Shown piece after piece: positions 22,326-32,727 of a DNA stretch of 64,000 nt (its first letter is position 1; every line of letters starts with the position of its first letter). The stretch lies in the NCBI GenBank assembly GCA_037043015.1, contig CM073321.1:24255510-24319509 (forward strand). The letters run 5' to 3'. The stretch comes from Bryum argenteum. Its lineage: Eukaryota > Streptophyta > Bryopsida > Bryales > Bryaceae. Position numbers and translations under genes: made by a program. The notes beneath the pieces are model-generated. The model was not told where the DNA came from, searched no databases, and saw only the letters and a program-made list of their open reading frames with translations.

Positions 22326-23535
22326 ATCAATTCTACTTTGTGTGCTAGAACTATAAATTAAAAAGTAAATAGATAAATATACATACTATACATGTATATA
22401 GTAAATAATATATGTATTATATATTCAACCATAATACAATACAATTATAATATATATTATATATAATAAATACCTTCATATACATATTCCACTTTGAAAA
22501 TAGAAAGTACATACATAAATATACATATTCTAATTTATTAATACATAGTATATACATAAATATACACATCCTACTTTAAATATAAATAGTTTAAATACAT
22601 AAAGAGTTAGATTTCTCTAATTGATTTATTGATAAGATTTATTTTTAGAAATAGGAAAGTAAAAGACTAGAGAAAGACTTTTAGGTGGATATATAAACTC
22701 GTGGGTAAGAAGGTAGAGACTATTTTTTGTTGTGAGTTCTTTGGTTATATTTATATACAATTGTTATATTCGATATGAAAATTGGAGTTCTTATCTATCT
22801 ATCTTGTTGAAGAACAATAATTACCAGTTTATAATTATCCTATTAGTATAATAAATTCGTTCCAAGGGAGACGGTTAAGTAGGAACTTTTAAGCAACTAG
22901 GTCTAATTTTTAAAAAAAACCTAAAAAAAACCTAAAAAAAACAACTTCAAATTGGTAGAGAAAGTTTACTCAATTTGGGAAGAAAGTTTTATCCACATAT
23001 CTTTTTTCTTGAGATCTATCTCACGCTTATTTACATGCGCTTCTAACGATGGTAATTGTATTTTCTAATTCAAAATCACTCAAAAGATAGAATTTGGTAC
23101 AGAGGGCGTTTATTTAGTGTCCATTGAGGATGCCCTAATACACATACTGTTGTAAGTCATGTGGATAAAAGTTTGATTCATAAAGCCTCATAGATTGCGA
23201 GATGATAAGGTATTAGTACACAAGAGAATTTACGAAATTTCATCATTTTCAGATTGAAGTGAAATTCATAACAAGGTGGTTTTGAGGGGTTTTGGCACTT
23301 TTTACGGCCACTTTATATTAGAGGCCATTTGAAGTTGGGCCCATTTGGAGCTGAGCCCACTTGGACTTGAAGTGGGCCTTAACTTTAGCTCTACTTTACA
23401 AAGTGGGTCATAGAGTGGATCTTGCAATATAAAGTCCTAATGCCCACTTCGAGGGCCCAAATTTAAAATTTTAGAGAGAGATAGATTCTCATTGGTTGAT
23501 GCCTAGGGTTTGTAAACGGGCCCAAGAAATTTTTG
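22326..23535. other. AT-rich non-coding sequence with a possible LINE/SINE tail
   Basis: No gene seen. At about 22770-22803 the plus strand has AAATTGGAGTTCTTATCTATC, the same GGAGTTCTTATC-type end as the LINE and SINE tails, probably a strongly truncated copy. 23145-23275 is a third copy of the GAGAT-ATAA/AATTTCATCAT repeat. Confidence 0.4.
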
Positions 23536-23539
23536 GGTT

Positions 23540-23815
23540 AGGGTTTAGAGCGGCGGCCGGCGGCCGGTCCGCCAGGCCCGACGTGCGAAGGTTCGGCGGT
23601 CAGGGTCGGTCGGCCAGGCCCGGGCGGTCCGGGCGATCGGTCGGCCGGTCCCGAATGGCCCGACGGCCGGTTCGGGGGATTGGTCGGCAGGTCCGGGGGA
23701 TCGGTCGACCGGTCCCGAATTGCCCGATGGCCGGTCCAGCGATCGGTCGGCCGGTCCGGGGCTTCCGACGGCCAGGCCCGGTCGGCGGTTCGGTCGGCCG
23801 GTCCGGCATGAGGGC
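23540..23815. repeat. GC-rich repeat island D
   Basis: Units such as CGGTCGGCCGGTCC and GATCGGTCGGCC, closely related to islands A-C. It ends at a TATA box that precedes Cys/LWP copy 2, so island, TATA and gene are ordered as for the kinase-like gene. Confidence 0.7.
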
Positions 23816-23816
23816 A

Positions 23817-23842
23817 CTATAAAGGGCCGTCCGGCTTCATTT
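23817..23842 (+). promoter_or_regulatory. Core promoter module of Cys/LWP copy 2
   Basis: CTATAAAGGGCCGTCCGG then CTTCATTT. The TATA box is 180 bp before the ATG at 23998. Same order of elements as at 12235-12261 and 16868-16893. Confidence 0.7.
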
Positions 23843-23997
23843 TGCACCACTTTCTCTCCTCATGGTAACCCAATTCGAATGTTCTCCAGTTGCTAAGGCG
23901 CCTGCTGCATTCTAGTTGGAGAGGAGAAGGGGGTCGGTTTTTTTTCTTATTTCTTGCGACTACTTCGTCCCGTGGATCTTTCGGTGATACTTGCACA

Positions 23998-24525
23998 ATG
24001 ACGTCGACTGAGAACGTGAACACGAGTTTGGAGGTGGAGAATTCGATGATATCAGCAGAGGCTCCTAAGAAGAGGAATAAACAAAAAGGTGCAACTCATG
24101 GGCTGAATTGGGAGATTTTAGAGGATGAAGACATTAAAGCGGAACGCGGTTGGGAACTGGAGGTGACGGAGTATTGGACCGCTCAAATTTGCAAGAAATA
24201 TGTGAAGATGTTTCACATTGGCAAACTTTGGCCTAAAGAATGTCATACAGTTCATACCAGGAACTTTTCTTGCAACCCGGCAACATGCAAGGATGATCAC
24301 TTTATCCACCGTGCAGAGGAAGTATGGCGGGCCTTGTTCGGGGATCGTGCCAAAACAAAAGGGTACTTTTGTTACCAATTGTTGGCAATGGTGTATGCTG
24401 AGTTGATATCGCAGCGGAAGATAAATTGGAGCCCGTACCAAACTAATACTCAACATCCGCGTCGAATTGAGAGGAAGCAGAAGCATGCAAATACAATTTG
24501 CTTTGGACAACTTACGCCGAATTGA
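23998..24525 (+). CDS. Cys/LWP-motif protein (family copy 2), 175 residues
   Basis: Starts at ATG 23998, the second Met of the longer open frame, chosen because it lies 180 bp after the TATA box in a normal leader. The N-terminus is Lys/Asn-rich (KKRNKQKG). Residues 55-100 hold WTAQICKKYVKMFHIGKLWP and then CNPATCKDDHFIHR, a possible Cys/His cluster. Residues 115-145 hold LLAMVYAELISQRKINWS. Both cores are shared with copy 1 at 15-16.7 kb, but this copy lacks the long repetitive tail and ends 34 residues later, so it may be truncated. No known family recognised. It could be an accessory or DNA-binding factor of the giant element; that is inference. Confidence 0.55.
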   Translation: MTSTENVNTSLEVENSMISAEAPKKRNKQKGATHGLNWEILEDEDIKAERGWELEVTEYWTAQICKKYVKMFHIGKLWPKECHTVHTRNFSCNPATCKDDHFIHRAEEVWRALFGDRAKTKGYFCYQLLAMVYAELISQRKINWSPYQTNTQHPRRIERKQKHANTICFGQLTPN

Positions 24526-25150
24526 GGTTCACGAGAGTCTCGGCATGTGAAGAATATGAGCATTTCTAAATGGTAGGGAAGTTTGAGGTAGCTGCCCAGA
24601 AAGACGTGTTGACTAGTCCAAGTTAGGACAAGACTGTGGACATCATTGGAGAAAACTTCAAGCAAGTTTGAGAAATCCTTAAAAATTGTCGGCAAAGTGT
24701 GGTAAGAAGTGAGTGAATATACCAAGAAGAGATTGTGTGAGGTACATTCCGCACGGTTATATGAGTAAGTTATAGCAATGATACACCACGTTATCTAATG
24801 CGCATACCAAAAGACGGAAGCAACGTGTGAACATAACGTAGTGTACCATAGAAGGTTTATATTCCACATTTCCGGATGTAGTAGATTACAATCATGCTTA
24901 ATGTAAACGTTAGGTAAACAGTAAACATTTCAGTCCTGCCGGTAACATGACAGGAGGTTTTGTATGTAATAAGTAAAATGAAGATGAATATTACAAAGCT
25001 TGTTACTAGTGTTTGACTCTCAATGAATGTAATGTACAACACAATGGTCCAATAGTTACTTTCACTATTGGAAACCAAGTCTTGTGTATTCCCATGTCCC
25101 ATGTGCAGGCATCACTTCCCACATTGAAATTCTTCTCTATCACATGGTTT
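24526..25150. other. No gene recognised
   Basis: AT-rich sequence between Cys/LWP copy 2 and the right subterminal repeats. Only short frames. Confidence 0.35.
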
Positions 25151-25151
25151 C

Positions 25152-25334
25152 TGAACTGCAGCTCAGAAAGTTATAGTGTGACATTACAGAGTCCCTGTGA
25201 TATTACAGAGTCTCTGTGATATTATAGAATCCGTGTGATAATATGAAGTCCATGTGATATTACAAAGTCCGTGTGATATTATGAAGTCCAACTTAGATTA
25301 CAAAGTCCTAGTGATATTACAGAGTACACAAAGC
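25152..25334. repeat. Right subterminal tandem repeat, ~20-bp unit
   Basis: About eight units of GATATTACAGAGTCCCTGT type, alternating TTACAGAGTC/TTATGAAGTC with (C/G)TGTGATA. It lies 100-290 bp from the right terminal repeat. An array of short subterminal repeats is typical of transposase-binding regions of TIR elements. The left end instead has two 65-bp repeats sharing the GAACTGCAG core found at 25152. Confidence 0.65.
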
Positions 25335-25434
25335 ATTCCCAACTAGCTCCTACTGTGCCATTTTGCAAGAATATGTCACCACAATGCGACGTTTTCGCAA
25401 AAACTCAATTTTGCCCCTTATCAAAATGGCACAA

Positions 25435-25465
25435 GGAATGTTCCCATTTTAACGGAATTGAGGTT
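25435..25465 (-). repeat. Right terminal inverted repeat of the giant element
   Basis: Reverse complement begins AACCTCAATTCCGTTAAAAT and matches the left terminal repeat in 29 of 31 positions. It is followed by ATTT, the same four bases that precede the left repeat. Confidence 0.8.
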
Positions 25466-25469
25466 ATTT

Positions 25470-26990
25470 GTATTGTGGAGGAGTTTGTGAGGATGTCTTT
25501 GTCAAGGTTGCAGTCTTGTAGATGGATTTGCGTAAGGGGTATATTTGTTGGGGGTGGGATGAATCGGGTGTCTCTTGATTGTGGTGTTGTGAAGTTAGTA
25601 TTAATGATGTGTTTATATAATGTGTGTTTTTGTTGTGTGTAGTATTTGGTTAGAAGTTTAAGGTTGTTTTGTATGACGGTTGGATGGTTGAGTGGGAATA
25701 GTTCTTTGAAGGATAACCAAGTGTGGTATGTGAGTTGATTGTTTATTTCCCAGTGGCACATGTATTTGTTTGTGGAGTGCGTGATTTTGTATTTGTCCTT
25801 TTTGGTGTCTTTTTTGTGTGCGGATATGTGGTGTATGGGGAAGTCAATCGAGTTATTGATGATTTGTTTGGGCGGGGGTATTGTTGGTGTGGGTGGTGGG
25901 AAGGTTAAATGTGCTAGAGGTGGAGGAGTAGGTGGGGATATTTCGTGGTCATGTGTTATGTATTCGTTGTATAGAAGATGGGATGGTGAGTGTCAGTTGC
26001 AGGGTTGTGAACATTTGGGGGTGCATATTTTTTGGCAAAATAGTTGTTGAGCAATATTGAGAGCGCTGCGTTCTAATTTACTGGGATTTGTATAGTATAT
26101 TTTGAAATCTATACGTGACATGAGGGTGGTTCCATTTAGGTGTGTAAGGTGGCTTATTTTGGTTATTTTGAGAAGTAGTAGTTTATGTAATAATTTGAGG
26201 GAGACTTTGGGATTTAGGTGGGGTAGGAGAATTGATGCCTGGGTCAGCCATCGCGTTTCTAATTCGGTGGCTTGGAGTTGGAAGTTGTCAAGTGTGCATT
26301 TGAGGTGTAGGCCACCAGCTTCTTTAAGTAGGAAGATTGTTCTTGTGATTGGAGAATGTATGCAATCGTTGTATTTTATTCGGGGGATTTCTTGGAATCC
26401 ACCATATTTTGCTAGAATGTGTTGAATGAGACCTTGGTAGATTGGGCCAAGTTTACCTTTGTCATTTAGTGCATTTGTAAGTTGGTCTCCAATGCATTTG
26501 AGGTAAGCATTTTTAAGGGAGAAAGCTTCGAGGCCAAAGTCTTCATGTGGTAATTGAGCAATAATATTTGCCGTACATTTAGGTAGTCCACATATTGTTT
26601 TTTGGATGCTGGTGATTTTCTTATCTAGTTTTTTTATCCTTGGTATTGAGTAGGGTACTGCATAGAAGCTATATGCAACGCCTGCGCGTATGACTGTATC
26701 CACCATTTTGATTTTTTGTTTCATTGTGGCAGGGCAGTTAGAGAGTTTTTGACATTGTTCAGTAAGTTTTTTGGTGGTTATGTGTGTTTGGAGTTTCCAC
26801 TTGAGAGTTGGTACCATTCGAATACCGAGGTAGGGGTAGGCTTCATTTTGGTGTAGTGTTGGTAATGGTTCATTATTGTAATTAATGTTTTGTGTTTGAA
26901 AAAGGGTTTTAAAGGCCGTCGGTGTGAGTTTGGATTTGTTTGGGCAGCCGGTAACTGCGCATTTTTGTGTACCTACTTCGAGTCCAGTCT
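25470..26990 (-). pseudogene. LINE ORF2, thumb and connector region
   Basis: Minus-strand open segments (26817-25993 and 25761-25470) encode the part between reverse transcriptase and the methylase-like/RNase H region. GVAYSFYAVPYSIPRIKKLD followed by TICGLPKCTANIIAQLP is the type of sequence that follows the RT in L1-like LINEs. The frame reaches the giant element's right end at STIQI and continues in the 3849-side LINE part. At least one frame break lies between the segments. Confidence 0.7.
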
Positions 26991-28055
26991 AGTCACTGAA
27001 TCTTTCAATTTTATTCATTTGTGTTTGTAGCGCTTGAAGGGTAGCAATGAGAGCACCTATGTCATCAGCATATGCAACAGAGTTAATCATTGTTTTTGAT
27101 GTACCAAATTTTGTAACCATGGTTCCCTAATTGTAGCCATCTCAGAAGTGGTTCTAGGAATATGATAAAGAGATATGGGCTTAGTGTGTCGCCTTGGATG
27201 GTGCCTCGTTGGATTGGTATTGGTTTCGTTTTTCCAAAGTGTTCTCGAGTGTATATGGTGGTGGAATGTGAGTAGATGTTTCCAATTAGTGCAACATCTA
27301 TTGGGTAACCTAGGTTAGTCATTATTGCTAGTAGTCTAGCATGGTCTAAGGATCCAAATGCATTTTTGAAGTCGATGTACATTATGTAAATGTCTTGGTT
27401 TGTGATTCTGACATCTTCAAGTGTGGCCGTAAGAAGTTGGATTTGTCTAGAGGTACTTCTTTCAGCTCGAAAGCCTTCTTGGCTGTCATTAAGGATTTGG
27501 TGGCGTTCGCCGTATGCTTGATAGAATGAATGTAAGGGTACTAGTAAAGAGTTTGTATATTGTATTAGCGAGGGCAATGGGTCTATGGTTGGGGAGAAGT
27601 GAGGGGTCACCTTTCTTGTAGAGAAGTATAGTGAGGCTGGTTTTCCAAGATGCACGTATTTTTTTTTGTTTATAGCAGTGGGAGAAGAAGAGGTGTAGAA
27701 GGGTGTGGAATGAGTCAGACATATTTTTGAGAATGGAGTTAGGGATTTTATCTGGGCCGGAAGCTTTGTTTTGTGCGAGATTTTTTAGGCAGATGTCAAA
27801 AGTTTCCCGATTGGAGTATGTGTGTAACGGAGTTTCTGGGGTACCTCTCTTTTCAAGGATAAATCCATCTAAATCATGCCATGGCTATTGGTGGACTGCA
27901 CATGTGCAGTTTTGGGGATGTTCTAGTAGATAATAGCATGTTGGGATGGTTGGGCGGTTGGTGATGGACTGCTGCAAGAAGATTTCTTGGGCTATGTCGG
28001 CTGGGCTAGTCAGGATTTCATTGTTGTGAGTGGTGATGTAGTCTAGTGGTGGGGT
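26990..28055 (-). pseudogene. LINE reverse transcriptase
   Basis: Ordered RT blocks are visible on the minus strand: ILLYKKGDPSLLPNHRPIAL (fingers), GFRAERSTSRQIQLL, YIMYIDFKNAFGSLDH (first catalytic Asp), IQRGTIQGDTLSPYLF, and YADD (complement of 27061-27072) as the catalytic pair. Frame changes occur near 27500-27650 and 27085, with a stop near 27890, so this copy is inactive. It is downstream of the endonuclease in the same ORF2. Confidence 0.85.
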
Positions 28056-29615
28056 TTATAGGTTTTTGAAGACACGGTTGTTTATTTTCTTGGGGCTAGT
28101 GTTATGAAGTTGTCTATATTTTGTTATGGCCTTCTTGATGGATTGGCGGGTGTATGTCGTGGTAATGGCCCTTGCTTTTTTGTTTGTGGTTTTGGCTAAA
28201 TCTGCTAGTGTGTTTAGCCAATCTTTTTTAGTGTCATCTGTGTCCGGCGGGGGTGGTATGCTTGCATGTGTGTGTTGTTGTGTTTCTTGTATTATTGGGT
28301 GTGTTCTCCAAGTGTCGTTGTTGTTGGCTATGTAGATTGTTTTGCGAATTAAGTGGTATGTAGAGAGGTGTCTCTTCCAGTCTTTTGGTGATTTTCTTGG
28401 TATAAATCCACCCTGATGGTTAGTTTGTAGTGTGAGAGTGGGGATAGGGGGGGCGGTACAAGTTTTTAGCAATGTTTTTGTGGTGCAGTTTATGAGGAGG
28501 TCTAATTGTGTACATGCAATGGTCCATTCAGTGCGAGTGAGTTGTTCTTGTTTTAAAATAGTCGTAAGGTTGTTGATAGAGAGTGCGTTTTGTTCAGAGA
28601 ATGCATTATTAAATGAGTCTAAGTTGGCTTGGGGGATGGGGTTTAGAATACGAGGGGTTGTTTTAATTGATATTGGTGGAAGGGGGGCTATTAGTGTTTG
28701 TTGAGGTATGTGAAGATTTACTGGCAAGTGGTCTGAGTTAAGGTTTTGTGTGTGGTTGGTAGTGGAGGTGAGAAGATGGTGATTGGTGGAATTTATGTAG
28801 TAACCGTCAATAAGGCTCGATTCTGTATAGTTGGATCCGCCTTGTCTCGAGAATGGGCTGTTTGTAGGAATGTAGTTTAGATTGAGACTATCGGTGAAGG
28901 TGTGCCATTGAATGTCTTCGTCTTGTGGTGGTGTTGTGGTATGTTTGTTTTGTCTGCCTATGAGTGCGATGTCCCTGTTAAAATCATGTCCCTGTCCACA
29001 AAGAATATGGGTGTGATTTGGATGCGTTTGTATTTGGGTGGTAATTGTTTGCTGAATGGAGGGGATTAGTCCTATATCTTTGGGATGGGACGACATGTAG
29101 AGATGGATAAGAATCCATGGTATGATTGGTTTGTTCGCATTATGTATGATTTGTAAATATGGTGAGATGTTTGTTGGTGTTGGGATCTTGGTGACATTGC
29201 CTGAGGAAGCATATTTGTAGTGGATTAGGGTGAGAAGGCCGCCTCTAGTGGGTGTGTATCTTAATCTTTGTTGTATACATCTAGTGAGGGCGTGTGTATT
29301 GTTGAAGATGAGTTTATATTGTGGAAGCATGCGTTGTATGTGTTTTGTGGATTTATTTGCAGTGAGTTTTGTTTCTTGTATGGTAATGATGGCGGGAAGG
29401 TTATCCGCGAGCTGGTGGATGTTGGGAAGTGCAATATTGAGTGAAGCTGCATTCCAGGTAGTCATAAGTGTGCTTTGGTATGTAGTAATTTGCGGTAGGG
29501 GTTTTAGAGGGGGGGTGGGTGGAAGTGGTGGTGGGTGTGAGTACTCGGGAATGTGTGTTTTACATTTTAAGGCTTTGATTAGTAGTTCTTTTGGTATGTA
29601 TGGGAATTCAACCAT
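28056..29615 (-). pseudogene. LINE ORF2 N-terminal APE-type endonuclease
   Basis: 519 open codons. After a Pro-rich start, TTWNAASLNIALPNIHQL and IITIQETKL give the first two APE endonuclease motifs (Asn and Glu). ILCGQGHDFNRD occupies the GDFN position with an altered Gly-Asp, SLIDGYYI is the D-x-(I/Y) motif, and LNSDHLPV is the catalytic SDH. The enzyme would nick target DNA for target-primed reverse transcription. The segment itself is open, but the ORF is broken downstream. Confidence 0.85.
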
Positions 29616-30600
29616 TAATGTTTGTACTAGGTTTGCGTTGTTGTTTATGTTTGTGATATAATTATATAATTAATTGTGTATCGTGCGAGAGGGTGTAATA
29701 TTGTGTTGGTGTGTTTCTAAAAATTTAGTATAGGGGTGAGGATTATTTAAGTGACGGGAGGGGATGTTTGGTAAACGGGAAAGTTTTTTAAGTAATGATG
29801 TAGTCCATTCAGGAGTTGGGTTTGATAATATATATTGTTCACACATTGTTAGTAGAGGACCAATGGTGGTAATTAGTGCGTATAGAAAATGTGGCGGTGG
29901 GTATTGGGGGTGGTTATGTATGGAACGTGTTAGACATGGGTATTTGTTCATACTTGTTAGGTGGTCGGGGTGTGTGGTTTGGATTGTGGAGGAGAATATA
30001 TTTGCGAGGGGTTTGTATTCTGGATATAATATGATTGTGCTGGGAATGAAGAATGCTTTGTTGTGTCTTTTATGTTTGGCGGGATGGGTGTGTAGGATAT
30101 TTGGCATGAGGCCTGGGTTTGGTTTGACGTCACCACAGAGTAGGAGGAATAATCAGTTTGGGATGAATTTGCCTTTGGTAGTTTTGGATTTTGGTCTCTC
30201 AAGATGTGATATGGTGTTTGTTTTAGGATTGGGCATTTAAGGATTTTCAGGTTTTGATTGTGTTTGGGTATAGGTTGTATGTGTTTGAGAGGGGGACCAA
30301 TTTGTTTTGTGTATCTTGGGATTTTCCATTTGTTTGGTGTATTTATCTTGTTTTGTTGGATTGGTTTTTGTTGTATTATTTATGAGATGGGGTGTGTTTT
30401 GGTGTATTAATTTTTTGGCGAGGCCGGGAGGCCGAGCTCCGTTTGGTTTGTGGGGGAGATAGGTTTGATTTTGGTGTAATGTGTAGATTTGTGTTCTTGT
30501 TGTTTTGTTTAATGGGTTATCCCCAAGTAGCTCAAGTATAAACTTGAGATTTCTTAGTAGCGATAGTATGAGCTTGGGGTTCCCAAGAAGTTCAAGTACA
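29616..30600 (-). pseudogene. LINE inter-ORF region or ORF2 N-terminal extension
   Basis: Pro/His/Thr-rich minus-strand open segments at 29670-30107 and 29957-30202 have the same codon composition as ORF2 (many CC/AC codons) but no recognisable domain. They probably represent the start of ORF2 or the spacer between ORF1 and ORF2, broken by frameshifts. Confidence 0.4.
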
Positions 30601-30609
30601 AAAATATTT

Positions 30610-30708
30610 GTATTTATGATTGTGTATGTATTTTTATTTGTATGTGTATGTGTATGGGTATGTGTATGTGTATGTGTATGGGTATGTGTATGTGTATGTG
30701 TATGGGTA

Positions 30709-30757
<49 letters not shown>

Positions 30758-30905
30758 GGGTATATTATACGTATGCTAATGCGTATGCGTATGTGTATGT
30801 GTATGTGTATCTGTATTTATATCTGTATTTGTATTTTTATTTGTATTTGTATTTGTATTTGTAATCGTATGCATATGCGTATAAATATGTGTATTTGTAG
30901 GATAA
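30610..30905. repeat. TGTATG/TGTATT microsatellite
   Basis: A long run of TGTATG with occasional GGTATG units, grading into TGTATTT. It lies between LINE ORF1 and ORF2. Open frames through it (Val/Tyr or Cys/Val repeats) are artefacts of the hexamer. Confidence 0.9.
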
Positions 30906-31101
30906 TATTTAGTATATAAATATACTAGAAAGTATATGTATTCAAAAACCATATATATGGAGGTATACCGTGCATAATCTACTATAAATACTATAAAATA
31001 CTTATATGTGTGTACTATACTGTATACCCTATATCTACCAAGGGTAATATAGAATCTACTTTTACCATATAAGTTTATAAGTACTTCCCTTTCATCTTCT
31101 A

Positions 31102-32727
31102 TCAATCCACATTTTTTGAGCTTTCAATCAAAAGTGGAGATTTGGTCTTCATGATTTGTTGAATGGTTGAGAGAGTCATTTGAAGGGTCTCTTTAATAGA
31201 ATTAATTTGTTGTCTCATCTCATCATTCTTCTCTTCTATCAATTCCTTAGTCTCCTTTCGCATCTTCTTGTTGCTCTCCTCCACCACCTCTTCCATGAGA
31301 TTCACAATTTCCTTCTTAGTAAGAGGTTTGCTGTCAAGCATCTTGAATGTCTCAATGGTGTTTACCATTGCAACATTCACATCTTCGAAGCCAAAACTCT
31401 TGACTTGCTCCAAGGTTGGAGGCTCCACACCTTCCAAGCTCCTCCTATGTGGAGCAAACTCCACGGAAAACCCTCCAATTTGGAGGGTTTTTTTCACAAA
31501 TTGTCTATAGACAATTGGATTGGAACAATGCACATTGAAATTACCATTGTGCCTTGTTCCATCCTCTTTGTGCAACCAAATAGACAACACATTGTTAGAG
31601 CCCATTACTTTCAAGATTTCTTCCTTTGTCTCCTCTACTTTCATGAGCATTGGAAGGTAGGAGAGTGTCAAAAACAAGGCGTCCTTCTTAGCTTTGGACT
31701 CCTCCGTCATCTTCTCTCCTCTAATGGCCTTTTTTGCTTCCACAATCTCACTCCCTAGAGTGATTTGAAATTCTTGGATCTTCAAAGCTTGTGTTGGTGT
31801 TGTTGCCACCAAAATGGCAAAGCTCTCTTCTTTGCCTTTTTGGACTCCCATGATCTCCAAGGTATGGCCCCTCTTGAAGCTACTCCAAAGCACCTCCTTG
31901 AAAACTTGTGCTCCCATCAATCCCTTCAAAGAGTCACTCTTAATTTTCACACTTAAATTAGTGTTGGTGGATATGTTGTGAAAGCTTTTGCAAACTTTTC
32001 CAATCGTATGCACCTCATCAATAACAAGAATGAAGGGTCTAAGACCTTTCAACAAAGCAATTGCATCCACTTCCGGTTTTAACAAGTGTAATTTAATGAT
32101 GCCGGCCCAAACACCTTTCCTACCACCTTGCTTAACACTTAAGCAAACTATGTTGATGGAGTCTATGAGGTTCTCTCCTAATGATATGTCCAGGGCTTTA
32201 AGCCTCAACAACACCAATTCTTTCACTTGATCATGCAACAATTGAATTTTGGGTTGTTCAAAATGAATTGCAACATGGAAATCAAAAGCCAAACCCGTTT
32301 CCTTGTTGATGCTGATATCTTGGGGGAGTTGGGTGACATTGTAATGTTGCCCTTCACCTCCACTCCATGTGCTAGGATACAATGCTTGAGGGATTCTTAG
32401 ATAAGCCATTCTTGCTCCTCTAGTCTCTTTTGCTTCTTTTTCCAAGAAGCCTCTAGTAATCATATCTTTGATGGGCTCCTCCCATGCAAGTTCCTCCAAT
32501 CCCTCCTCCTTGGCAAGAGTCTCCAAGACATGAAATCCCATCCAAAATCTAAATCCCTCCGCCTCCGGGTTAGTAGAGTACAAGTTAGAGCTTAGATCAT
32601 TGGTTGTTCTTTTTTTCTTAGCCTTGTTGGTTTTCTCATTTGTGAGTCTTTTCAAACTTTCAACGGGTGTCTCAATATCCATTTTATCCACAAAGACAAG
32701 GTTCTTTTTAGCACTAGAGTGATCCAT
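31102..32727 (-). CDS. LINE ORF1 protein
   Basis: 541 residues from the Met at MDHSSAKKN (32727) to the TGA at 31102; an upstream Met would add a hydrophobic leader that looks like untranslated sequence. The N-terminus is Lys-rich. The middle contains two hydrophobic/basic regions with the spacing of nucleic-acid-binding folds (GVWAGIIKLHLLKPEVDAI; SNPIVYRQFVKKTLQIGGF). The last 90 residues (KKEIVNLMEEVVEESNKK and following) are a predicted coiled coil. Position just upstream of ORF2 and the coiled coil fit a LINE ORF1 RNA-binding chaperone. This is the only intact reading frame of the element. Confidence 0.65.
   Translation of the reverse strand: MDHSSAKKNLVFVDKMDIETPVESLKRLTNEKTNKAKKKRTTNDLSSNLYSTNPEAEGFRFWMGFHVLETLAKEEGLEELAWEEPIKDMITRGFLEKEAKETRGARMAYLRIPQALYPSTWSGGEGQHYNVTQLPQDISINKETGLAFDFHVAIHFEQPKIQLLHDQVKELVLLRLKALDISLGENLIDSINIVCLSVKQGGRKGVWAGIIKLHLLKPEVDAIALLKGLRPFILVIDEVHTIGKVCKSFHNISTNTNLSVKIKSDSLKGLMGAQVFKEVLWSSFKRGHTLEIMGVQKGKEESFAILVATTPTQALKIQEFQITLGSEIVEAKKAIRGEKMTEESKAKKDALFLTLSYLPMLMKVEETKEEILKVMGSNNVLSIWLHKEDGTRHNGNFNVHCSNPIVYRQFVKKTLQIGGFSVEFAPHRRSLEGVEPPTLEQVKSFGFEDVNVAMVNTIETFKMLDSKPLTKKEIVNLMEEVVEESNKKMRKETKELIEEKNDEMRQQINSIKETLQMTLSTIQQIMKTKSPLLIESSKNVD

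Larger units (their letters stand above)
3845..25469. mobile_element. 21.6-kb giant TIR element inserted in the LINE (with ATTT target duplication)
   Basis: The element proper is 3849-25465. Its ends are inverted repeats starting AACCTCAATTCCGTTAAAAT, with 29 of 31 bases identical, and it is flanked by ATTT at 3845-3848 and 25466-25469. The left flank holds only the 3' part of a minus-strand LINE and the right flank only its 5' part. The ORF2 frame is continuous across the repaired junction. Inside are four GC-rich islands, three genes sharing one promoter module, a Pro-rich gene, an FCP1/HAD-like gene, a SINE and several repeat families. I recognise no transposase, DNA polymerase B, integrase or rolling-circle Rep, so it may be non-autonomous or use an unknown enzyme. 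A 4-bp duplication is known for some superfamilies (Ginger, Chapaev), but the termini do not identify one. Confidence 0.75.

Noticed and set aside
3849..25465. Polinton/Maverick or Helitron
   Set aside because: No PolB, integrase, protease, packaging ATPase or Rep/helicase is visible; the duplication is 4 bp rather than 6 bp, and a Helitron would lack inverted repeats and a duplication.
30505..30919. Val/Cys/Tyr-repeat frames at 30.5-30.9 kb
   Set aside because: Products of the TGTATG microsatellite.
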